Assembly: GCA_965202895.1 (NCBI GenBank)
Contig: OZ241901.1
Coordinates: forward strand, 806,001 to 870,000
DNA: 64,000 nt
From: JAJDXW01 sp965202895
GTDB taxonomy: Bacteria > Pseudomonadota > Gammaproteobacteria > HK1
Direction: 5' to 3'
In this document: in pieces, positions 16,667-23,697 of the stretch
Position numbering within the stretch: position 1 is the stretch's first letter
Layout: each line of letters opens with the position of its first letter
Notes under the pieces: generated by a model
The model's database searches: none
Seen by the model: the letters and a program-made list of their open reading frames with translations, nothing else
What the model was told of the DNA's origin: nothing
Made by a program: the position numbers and the translations under genes

Positions 16667-17687
16667 CCGACCGCTCTCCCGATCGCTCCGGAGGGCGCCC
16701 GGGGCCGGCGCCGGACCCGGGCCCGCCACCGCCATCGGCCCCGCTCCCGGCTTCGGATCCGGGTCCGGCCCCGACTCCCCTCCCGGACGACGGGAACGCG
16801 TTGCGCCACCAGGCGGCGATGGCATGGACGGCCGTCTCGTCGAGGAGGCCGCGCGGGCGGAAGATGAGCAGCAGGGCGACGAGGCCGCCGAAGACGATCA
16901 TCCGGTACCCCGAGAAGATCCGCGCCGATTCGAGGAGCCCGATGTCGATCCCGACCCCGATCAGGGGGCCGAAGGCGGTCCCGAGCCCCCCGATGAGCCC
17001 GTAGGCGAGGCTGTGCACCCCCAGCATGACGTTGAAGATCTTGGGCTCGAGGTAGGTGTTCATGTGCGCGTAGAGCGCTCCCCCGACCCCGGCGACCGCG
17101 CCCGCGACGACGGTGGCCAGCACCTTGTAGTACGTCCGGCTCACGCCCGCGGCCTCCGCGAGCAGCTCGTCCTCGCCCAGCATCCTCCAGACGGCGCCGA
17201 GGCGGGTCCGCTCGATGACGAAGAGGAGCGCGAGCACCCCCGCGAGGAGCGCGTAGATGAGGAGCATGTACTCGAAGGCGCTGACGTCCCGCTCGAAGAC
17301 GTAGCGGATGCCGCGGAAGCCTTCGGAGCCGTTCGGCCCCACCAGCTCGCCGTCGATCTCGACCTGGTAGCGGAAGATCTCGAAGACGAGCCGCACCATC
17401 TCCGCGAACGCGAGGGTGCCGATCGCGAAGAAGAGCCCCCTCATGCGCAGGGTCGGCCAGGCGAGCAGGAACCCGGCCGCGCCGGCCGCGGCGGCGCCCC
17501 ACACCAGGGCCGGCCAGAACCCCCAGCCCCACATCGCGGTCGCGATGCCCGAGGCGTAGGCCCCGATGGCGAAGAACGCCTGTTGCCCGAACGAGATCTC
17601 GCCGGTGAGGAGCAGGATGTACGCCGACAGGGCGAGGAACGAGATCATCCCGATGTTGGAGAGGACCTGAACGAGGTATTCGTCCAC
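16659..17687 (-). CDS. livM: ABC transporter permease LivM (copy 1)
   Basis: The start is GTG 17687 (MDEYLVQVLSNIGMISFLAL) and the protein has 342 residues. It shows the eight-to-ten hydrophobic segments and LivM motifs GEISFGQQAFFAIGAYASG, LRMRGLFFAIGTLAFAEM, the EAA-like LAEAAGVSRTYYKVLATVVAG and LIGGLGTAFGPLIGVG. The last ~35 residues are an unusual Gly/Pro/Ala-rich tail encoded by hexameric repeats, and they overlap the region just before livG, which suggests repeat-driven extension of the reading frame. It follows livH by 6 bp. Confidence 0.92.
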   Translation of the reverse strand: MDEYLVQVLSNIGMISFLALSAYILLLTGEISFGQQAFFAIGAYASGIATAMWGWGFWPALVWGAAAAGAAGFLLAWPTLRMRGLFFAIGTLAFAEMVRLVFEIFRYQVEIDGELVGPNGSEGFRGIRYVFERDVSAFEYMLLIYALLAGVLALLFVIERTRLGAVWRMLGEDELLAEAAGVSRTYYKVLATVVAGAVAGVGGALYAHMNTYLEPKIFNVMLGVHSLAYGLIGGLGTAFGPLIGVGIDIGLLESARIFSGYRMIVFGGLVALLLIFRPRGLLDETAVHAIAAWWRNAFPSSGRGVGAGPGSEAGSGADGGGGPGSGAGPGRPPERSGERSGA

Positions 17688-17693
17688 GGCCGG

Positions 17694-18593
17694 CTACACC
17701 CGGCGGTCGGCGAGCCGGCTTCGCAGCGTCTGGCGCTGCGCGAACAGCCCGCCCGGGCGGAAGACGAGGAAGGCGAAGAGGATCGCGTAGGCCGAGAGGT
17801 CCCGGTACTCGGCGCCGAGATACCAGCCGCTGTGGGCTTCGATGACGCCGAGCAGCAGCCCTCCGGCGATCGCGCCCGGGATCGAGCCCATGCCGCCGAG
17901 GGTCATGGCGATGAGCCCCTTGAAGGTCGCCCATAGCCCGAAGTACGGGGTGATCTGCTGATCGGCGGCCGCGATGAGGTAGCCCGCGACCCCGCCGATG
18001 GCGGAGGCGAGGACGAACGCGGAGAACAGCACGAGGCCGGTGTCGATGCCGACGAAGGCGGCGGCGGCCGGGTTCCTGGAAACGGCGCGGAGCGCGAGCC
18101 CGAAGCGGGTCCGGTAGAGCAGCAGGTGCAGGAGGACGGTGAGCGCCGCCGCGCAGGCGAACATGACGAGGTGGTCGCCGCGGACGAAGAACGGGCCGGG
18201 CTCGAGGACGAAATCCGCGAGCGGCGGGAACGGATAGGTGCGGTCGGGGAAGAGGACGGTGACGATCTCCTCGAGCTGCATCCAGATCGCGAAGCTCGAG
18301 ACCATCGAGGCGAGGGCCGCCCCGCCCCGGATCGCCCGGAAGCAGACCCGTTCCACGTAGACCCCGGCCAGCACCGCACCGGCCACGGTGGCGGCGGCGA
18401 CGAAGAGCAGCCCGGCCTCGAGCTCGACGAACACCAGGGTGCCCGCGAAGATCCCGAGCATGATCGAGGGGCCGTAGGAGAGGTTGAGACGCCGCATCAC
18501 CCCGAAGATCAGGGTGAAGCCGATCGCGAGCAGCGAGTAGGACGAGCCGACGAAGATGCCGTCGAGGGTGTTCTGGACGAAGTCGACGATCAC
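17694..18593 (-). CDS. livH: ABC transporter permease LivH (copy 1)
   Basis: The start is GTG 18593 and the length is 299 residues. LivH features are QNTLDGIFVGSSYSLLAIGF, LIFGVMRRLNLSYGPSIMLG, YRTRFGLALRAVSRNPAAAAFVG carrying the coupling-helix EAA-like region, and ALGGMGSIPGAIAGGLLLGVI. Multiple hydrophobic helices span the protein, which sits in the inner membrane with LivM. It is the first gene of operon copy 1. It lies only 33 bp after livF of copy 2 (reading leftward), so all eight transporter genes may be on one transcript. Confidence 0.92.
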   Translation of the reverse strand: MIVDFVQNTLDGIFVGSSYSLLAIGFTLIFGVMRRLNLSYGPSIMLGIFAGTLVFVELEAGLLFVAAATVAGAVLAGVYVERVCFRAIRGGAALASMVSSFAIWMQLEEIVTVLFPDRTYPFPPLADFVLEPGPFFVRGDHLVMFACAAALTVLLHLLLYRTRFGLALRAVSRNPAAAAFVGIDTGLVLFSAFVLASAIGGVAGYLIAAADQQITPYFGLWATFKGLIAMTLGGMGSIPGAIAGGLLLGVIEAHSGWYLGAEYRDLSAYAILFAFLVFRPGGLFAQRQTLRSRLADRRV

Positions 18594-18625
18594 CGGCCGA
18601 CCATCCTCATGGGTCCCTCCTCGCG

Positions 18626-19348
18626 TCAGACCTCCGTGCCGAGGTAGGCCCGCTTGATGACCTCCTCCTCCTCGATCTCGCCCGGGGCGCCGTCGAAGAC
18701 GATCAGGCCCTGCTCGATGAGGTAGAAGTGGTGGGCGACCTCGAGGGCCATGTGCGCGTTCTGCTCGACGAGGAAGATGGTCGTCCCCTCGCCGTTCAGC
18801 TCGCGGATGATCCGGAAGATGTCCTCCACGATGAGAGGCGCGAGGCCGAGCGAGGGCTCGTCCATCAGGAGGAGCTTCGGACGGGCCATCAGGGCGCGGG
18901 AGATGGCGAGCATCTGCTGCTCGCCGCCCGAGAGGGTGCCGGCGAGCTGGGTCGAACGCTCCCGGAGCCGGGGAAAGCGCGTGAACATGGCTTCCACGTC
19001 CTGGTCGATCCCGGCCGCCGCCTTGCGGGAGAACGCCCCCGCACGAAGGTTCTCCTCGACCGACATGTCCGCGAACACCAGCCGGTTCTCCGGCACGAGG
19101 GCGATGCCCCGCTCGACGATGTGCCGCGGCGCCCGCCCCGCGATCTCCGCCCCGGCGAGGAAGATGGAGCCCCGCCGCGGCTTCAGGACCCCGGCGATGG
19201 TCATCATCAGGGTGGTCTTGCCCGCCCCGTTCGGGCCGAGCAGGCAGGTGATCTCGCCGTTCGCGGCGGAGAGGCTCACCCCCTTCAGGGCTTCGATGTT
19301 GCCGTAGGCGGTGGCGACGTCGCTCACCTCGAGGAGGGGCTCCGTCAC
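18626..19348 (-). CDS. livF: ABC transporter ATPase LivF (copy 2)
   Basis: The start is GTG 19348, in a 4-bp overlap with the livG copy 2 stop, giving 240 residues. Motifs are Walker A GPNGAGKTTLMM, the signature LSGGEQQMLAISRALM, Walker B LLLMDEPSLGLAPLIVEDIF and VEQNAHMALEVAHHFYLIEQG. It differs enough from livF copy 1 to be an independent paralogue and not a recent duplicate. It ends operon copy 2. Confidence 0.93.
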   Translation of the reverse strand: MTEPLLEVSDVATAYGNIEALKGVSLSAANGEITCLLGPNGAGKTTLMMTIAGVLKPRRGSIFLAGAEIAGRAPRHIVERGIALVPENRLVFADMSVEENLRAGAFSRKAAAGIDQDVEAMFTRFPRLRERSTQLAGTLSGGEQQMLAISRALMARPKLLLMDEPSLGLAPLIVEDIFRIIRELNGEGTTIFLVEQNAHMALEVAHHFYLIEQGLIVFDGAPGEIEEEEVIKRAYLGTEV

Positions 19349-20178
19349 GACCGCGTTCCTTCCCGGCCGGGCTCCGCGCCGCCCCGCCCGCCCTCCTCCG
19401 GCGGGGCCGGGCCGGCGCGTTCGCCGCCCTCCTCCGAGCGGCCGAGATAGGCTTCCTGTACGGCCTGGTTCCGCTGGATCTCGGCCGGGGCGCCCTCGGC
19501 GATCTTGCGCCCGAAGTTGAGCGCCGCGATCCGGTGGGTCACCCCCATCACGAGCTCCATGACGTGCTCGACGAGGAGGATGGTGATGCCCTGCTGCTCG
19601 TTCAGCCACCGTAGCCGTTCGTCGAGCTGCCGCACCTCCTCGAGGTTCATGCCCGCGGCCGGCTCGTCGAGCAACAGCAGCCGGGGGCGGGCGGCGAGGG
19701 CGCGGGCGAGCTCGAGGCGCCGCTGCTCTCCGAACGCGAGGCTGCCCGCGAGCTCGTCGCGCTTGTCGGCGAGCCCGGAGAACTCGAGCTGCTCCTCGAC
19801 CGACGACCGCTGGCGCCGGCTCCCGGAGAGCCAGCGCGAGAAGAAGCCTTCCGACCGGACCGATTCCCGGCCGTTCTGGGCCACCCAGAGGTTCTGCCAG
19901 ACGGTGAGGTCCGAGAAGAGGCGGATGTTCTGGAAGGTCCGGGCGATCCCGGCCCGCAGGGCGAGGTGGGGCGGGCGGTTGGTGATCTCCGTCCCCTCGA
20001 ACCTCACGCTCCCCGCGGTGACCGGGAACACCCCGCAGATGAGGTTGACGGTCGTGCTCTTGCCGGAGCCGTTCGGCCCGATGAGCCCGAAGATCTGCCC
20101 CTGCTCCACGGTGACGTCGAGACCGTCCACGGCCCGGACCCCGCCGAAATGCTTGGTGAGGGTGCGCAGCTCAAGCAC
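19345..20178 (-). CDS. livG: ABC transporter ATPase LivG (copy 2)
   Basis: The start is GTG 20178, overlapping livM copy 2 by 8 bp; 277 residues. Motifs are GPNGSGKSTTVNLICG (Walker A), GIARTFQNIRLFSDLTV, LAFGEQRRLELARALA (degenerate signature, usual in LivG), LLLLDEPAAGMNLEE (Walker B) and VEHVMELVMGVTHRIAALNFG. The last ~25 residues are a Gly/Glu/Pro-rich low-complexity extension after AYLGRSEEGGE, so the true domain ends near residue 252. Confidence 0.92.
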   Translation of the reverse strand: MLELRTLTKHFGGVRAVDGLDVTVEQGQIFGLIGPNGSGKSTTVNLICGVFPVTAGSVRFEGTEITNRPPHLALRAGIARTFQNIRLFSDLTVWQNLWVAQNGRESVRSEGFFSRWLSGSRRQRSSVEEQLEFSGLADKRDELAGSLAFGEQRRLELARALAARPRLLLLDEPAAGMNLEEVRQLDERLRWLNEQQGITILLVEHVMELVMGVTHRIAALNFGRKIAEGAPAEIQRNQAVQEAYLGRSEEGGERAGPAPPEEGGRGGAEPGREGTRS

Positions 20179-21079
20179 CGCCGCGCTCCCCCGCCCGGAA
20201 CAGCCGCCCCAGGGTGCGGGCGGCGCGGGCGTCGATGAACCCGGAGGGGCGCACGTTCATCGCGAGCACGATGAACGCGCCGAAGAGGAGGTTTCGCCAG
20301 TCCCCGAGGAAGCGCAGCCCCTCGACCAGGAACCCCTGGACGAAGAGGACCGCGAGCAGCGTCCCGAATACCGACCGGAGCCCGCCGAGGAGGGGGTAGG
20401 TGATGGCGAAGGTGGCCATCAGGACCCCGAAGTTGAGGTGCTCGATGTGGGTCGTGTAATGGGCGTAGATCCCGCCGCCGAGGCCCGCGATGAGCCCGCC
20501 GATGGTGAATGCGGCCACCTTGACCACGGTGAGATTGATTCCCACCGACTGGGCCGCGAGCTCGTCTTCTCCCACCGCACGCAGCACCGACCCGATCCGC
20601 GACCGGTCCATCCACCACAGGATGGCCATGAGGATGACGACCCAGACCCAGACGAAGATCGCGACCTCGAGGGTCGACCAGCCGTTCTCCGGGAAGAAGC
20701 GGATCTGCCGGAAGCCCTCGCCGCCGAGCGGCCCGATCTGGAACCCCCCCCGGCTGATCTGGTAGTCGAAGTTGAACCAGAAGAGGCGGACGAACTCGCC
20801 GAAGGCGAGGGTCGCGACGGTGAACATGAGCCCCTTCACGCGAAGGGCCGGGAACCCGACGATGCACGCGAGCGCGCCGGCGACGATGCTCCCCGCGAGC
20901 ATGGCGGGGACGACGTGCCACTCCCCGAGGACCGTCAGCATTCCCGCGATGTAGGCCCCGACGGCGAAGAAGCCGGCCTGGGCCATCGTCACCTGGCCGG
21001 TCAGGATGATCACGTAGGCGGAGAGCCCGAGGATGGTGTGGACCCCGAAGAGCTGGACGAGTCCCCAGATGAAGTCCAT
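20171..21079 (-). CDS. livM: ABC transporter permease LivM (copy 2)
   Basis: The protein has 302 residues from an ATG start. LivM motifs are GQVTMAQAGFFAVGAYIAGM, LRVKGLMFTVATLAFGEFV, the coupling region ELAAQSVGINLTVVKVAAFTIG and LLGGLRSVFGTLLAVLFV. Hydrophobic helices alternate along its whole length. It overlaps livG copy 2 by 8 bp at its end, showing tight coupling. Confidence 0.92.
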   Translation of the reverse strand: MDFIWGLVQLFGVHTILGLSAYVIILTGQVTMAQAGFFAVGAYIAGMLTVLGEWHVVPAMLAGSIVAGALACIVGFPALRVKGLMFTVATLAFGEFVRLFWFNFDYQISRGGFQIGPLGGEGFRQIRFFPENGWSTLEVAIFVWVWVVILMAILWWMDRSRIGSVLRAVGEDELAAQSVGINLTVVKVAAFTIGGLIAGLGGGIYAHYTTHIEHLNFGVLMATFAITYPLLGGLRSVFGTLLAVLFVQGFLVEGLRFLGDWRNLLFGAFIVLAMNVRPSGFIDARAARTLGRLFRAGERGGA

Positions 21080-21248
21080 GGCGGGCGGCCCCCTCTCGGC
21101 TCGGCTCAGCGCGGCTCAGCTCGGCTCGGCGCGCGGGCGAACGCGCCGTGCGGCCCCGGGGGAGGGCTCCGGAGCGGGGCGCCGGCCGGCGCCCGGTCGT
21201 CGCTGCCGGGACGCATGTCGAGCCTTCCCCGCCCGGTGTCCGCCAGCC

Positions 21249-22151
21249 CTACTCGTGCCTCGACGCGGTGCCGAAGATGCCGCCGGGCCGAAACGCGAGG
21301 AACACGAAGAGGAGCAGCATGACGTACATGTCGCGCTCGGTGACGCCGCGGATGAGCTGGAAGGTGTTCTCGAACGCCCCGATCAGCAGCCCGCCGACGA
21401 TCGCCCCGGGGATGCTGCCGAGCCCCCCGATGACGGCCGCGATCAGCCCCTTCACGGTGACCGGCACGGTAAGGAGCGGCGACAGGATCCCGACTGATGC
21501 TCCGACCATGGCGCCGGCGATCCCCCCGATGACCCCGGCGATGATGAACGTGGTCGAGTTGGTGCCCTGCACGCTCATGCCGCAGAGCTGGGCCGCGACC
21601 GGCTGCTGCGCGACCGCCCGGGTCGCCATGCCGAGCTTCGTCCGATAGAGGACGTAGAGCAGGAACGCGGTCGCGAGCACGCAGAGGCAGAAGACGAACA
21701 GCAGGTCGCCCCGCATCCCGAAATCCCCCCACTCGATCATGACGTCGTCGAAGAGCGCGGGATAGGGCTGGGGCATCCCCTCCGTCGCGTGGACGATGAC
21801 CTCCTCGAGGAAGAGCAGCATCCCGATCGTCGCGAGGAGGGAGGCGAGGGGCGCCCCCGGTGGGATGTACCGGAAGTTGCAGAGGTAGACGAGGTAGCCG
21901 AAGACCCCCGCGGAGACCGCGGCGACCGCGTAGGCCGCCGGGGCCGGAAGGGGGATCTGGGTGCCGACCCCCCAGCTCAGGTAGGCGCCGGCGAGGGCGG
22001 TGGCCGCGTAGGCGAGGTTCAGCTTGTCCATCACCCCGAAGATCAGGGTGAAGCCGATGCCGATGATCGCATAGGTGGCCCCGAACAGGACCCCGTCCAC
22101 GATCGTCTGGAGGTAGTCGAGGGGCGTCCAGCCGAAAATCTCGATCTCCAC
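21249..22151 (-). CDS. livH: ABC transporter permease LivH (copy 2)
   Basis: The protein has 300 residues and a clear multi-helix profile. Key segments are VDGVLFGATYAIIGIGFTLI, FGVMDKLNLAYAATALAGAY, YRTKLGMATRAVAQQPVAAQLCG (coupling region) and IGGLGSIPGAIVGGLLIGAF. About 170 bp of gene-free GC-rich sequence follow before livM copy 2 (21080-21248). Upstream lies a strong stem-loop and then the livK-like gene, so this is the first permease gene after the binding protein. Confidence 0.92.
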   Translation of the reverse strand: MEIEIFGWTPLDYLQTIVDGVLFGATYAIIGIGFTLIFGVMDKLNLAYAATALAGAYLSWGVGTQIPLPAPAAYAVAAVSAGVFGYLVYLCNFRYIPPGAPLASLLATIGMLLFLEEVIVHATEGMPQPYPALFDDVMIEWGDFGMRGDLLFVFCLCVLATAFLLYVLYRTKLGMATRAVAQQPVAAQLCGMSVQGTNSTTFIIAGVIGGIAGAMVGASVGILSPLLTVPVTVKGLIAAVIGGLGSIPGAIVGGLLIGAFENTFQLIRGVTERDMYVMLLLFVFLAFRPGGIFGTASRHE

Positions 22152-22188
22152 CGCGCCTCCCCCCGTTTCCCGGCCGGGTCGGACTGCC

Positions 22189-22223
22189 CGGAGCGCGGGC
22201 CGGGCCGCCCGGCCCGCGCTCCG
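22189..22223 (-). terminator. 16-bp perfect stem-loop between the binding-protein gene and livH (attenuator or mRNA-stabilising hairpin)
   Basis: The arms 22189-22204 and 22208-22223 are perfectly complementary with a 3-base loop and are almost entirely G/C. On the leftward transcript it lies 15 bp after the livK-like stop and ~37 bp before the livH copy 2 start. No T-run follows, so it is not a classical intrinsic terminator. Hairpins here in transporter operons commonly protect the abundant binding-protein mRNA and reduce read-through into permease genes. Confidence 0.7.
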
Positions 22224-22237
22224 AAGAGGGCGTCAGC

Positions 22238-23446
22238 TCAGCTCGCGCTCGGGTCGTGCAGCACGGCCCACTCGCCGCCTTGCGCGTGCACGTAGAGGTA
22301 GGGCTTGGTCGCCTCCCCGTCGCCCTCGCGCATGATCGTGCCGATGAGGCCGTTGGTCGTCTCGAGCTTCGCGAGGCCGTCGCGGATCTTCCGGCGGTCC
22401 TCCTGCACCGAGTCCGCGGTGGCCATGACCCCTTCGGACTCCATGACCTGCGCGAGGACCTCGACGATCTCCCACGCCGCGGCGCTGTGCAGATCGGCCG
22501 AGCCGCCCTTCTCGTCGGTCAGCTTCGCGACGAGCTTGGCCCGGTCGGTGACCGGCGCGAAGCTGCTCGGGATGATGATCCCTTCCGCGGCCTTCGAGCA
22601 CCCCTGCAGGGTCTCCATGCTGGAGGAGCTGGTGAGCCCGATCATCAGCTTCGGCCGCACCCGCTGGCGGTTCATCTCCTTGAGGATCCCGCACAGCGTG
22701 AAGGGATGCGAGGACAGCGCCACGAAGTCGGGCTTGGCCTTCTTCATCTCCCGCACCTGCTGGGTGAAGTTCGTGTCCGCGAGCAGCCACTTGGCGAAGC
22801 CCTTGACCTCGAACCCGGCCTCCTGGGCCCGGACGTCCATCACCTTGTACCAGGTGAAGCGCGAGTGGGCGAAGTCCTCCTCCACCCCGCCGAACATCGT
22901 CTCGAGTTCCGGATAGTTCTCCTTCACCCACAGGAACAGGGTGCGGTACATCTCGGTCTCGTTGGGCACGTTGCGGAACGCCCACTCGGAGATCTTCGCG
23001 AGGCCGCCCTTGATCGCGGTGTCGGTGAACACCGGGATCCGGAGGCCGGAATCGCCCTCGTCGTCCACGGAGCGCTGCAGGATGCCGAAGAGGGGCTCGG
23101 CCACGTTCGAGCAGGTCGGCCCGACCGCGACGAGGGCGTCCGAGCTCGCGATCTTGCGAAGGACGGAGATGCCTTCCTCGGCGTTGCAGCGGTCGTCGTC
23201 GAAGCTCATCTCGAGCATGGCCATGGAGCCGTCGCCGAGCTTGACCCCCCCCTGGCCGTTGATGTGCTCGACGGCCGCCTGCATGACGGCCTCGGTGTTG
23301 ATGCCGAACGAGCGGACGACCCCCGACTTCGCCCCGAAGCCCGCGATCTTCACCGTGCGATCGTCGGCCGCTACCGACGCGCTGCCCGCGCCGAGCAGCG
23401 AGGCCGCGGCGACCGCGGAGAGGAGACCCAGAGTCTGCTTCTTCAT
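22238..23446 (-). CDS. branched-chain amino acid-type ABC transporter substrate-binding protein (LivK-like)
   Basis: The 402-residue precursor starts MKKQTLGLLSAVAAASLLGA, a Sec signal peptide probably cleaved near ASVA-ADD. The mature protein has the periplasmic-binding-protein type I layout: VKIAGFGAKSGVVRSFGINT, AAVEHINGQGGVKLGDG, ALVAVGPTCSNVAEPL, FRNVPNETEMYRTLFLWVKE, and GFEVKGFAKWLLADTNFTQQ followed by a domain containing LSSHPFTLCGILKEM. The usual S-x-x-S/T ligand positions are altered, which suggests a ligand other than leucine. It is the only binding protein in the window, facing two translocator sets. Confidence 0.9.
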   Translation of the reverse strand: MKKQTLGLLSAVAAASLLGAGSASVAADDRTVKIAGFGAKSGVVRSFGINTEAVMQAAVEHINGQGGVKLGDGSMAMLEMSFDDDRCNAEEGISVLRKIASSDALVAVGPTCSNVAEPLFGILQRSVDDEGDSGLRIPVFTDTAIKGGLAKISEWAFRNVPNETEMYRTLFLWVKENYPELETMFGGVEEDFAHSRFTWYKVMDVRAQEAGFEVKGFAKWLLADTNFTQQVREMKKAKPDFVALSSHPFTLCGILKEMNRQRVRPKLMIGLTSSSSMETLQGCSKAAEGIIIPSSFAPVTDRAKLVAKLTDEKGGSADLHSAAAWEIVEVLAQVMESEGVMATADSVQEDRRKIRDGLAKLETTNGLIGTIMREGDGEATKPYLYVHAQGGEWAVLHDPSAS

Positions 23447-23697
23447 GTGAATTGCTCCTTATCCTGAATCCTGAACCGGACAGCCGGCGCACCGCCCCGG
23501 CCCCGAAGAGGGCCCCCTTGAGGAGGGCCCGGGCGGACGGCCCGCCGATGGACCCGCCGACCCTATAAGAACATTCCCTTCAAGACAAGCCGCAGAGCCG
23601 TGCGGGGTGGAGCCGCCCCGCTTTGGCAGACCCCCGAATCATTCGACGCGGCCAGCTCCCCGACCGCCATGATGCGACAGGCCTGCCGGCACCCGCC

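Noticed and set aside
16667..16825. Longer LivG copy 1 beginning at 16825 or 16735
   Set aside because: The extra residues are Pro/Gly/Ala repeats overlapping livM; GTG 16666 has a better-placed GGGAGAG and matches the family start.
16005..17936. 643-residue rightward open frame opposite livG and livM
   Set aside because: The composition is that of an antisense frame, and the opposite strand has clear transporter motifs.
22189..22223. Classical Rho-independent terminator
   Set aside because: The stem is strong but lacks a T-run on the transcribed strand, and transporter genes continue right after it.
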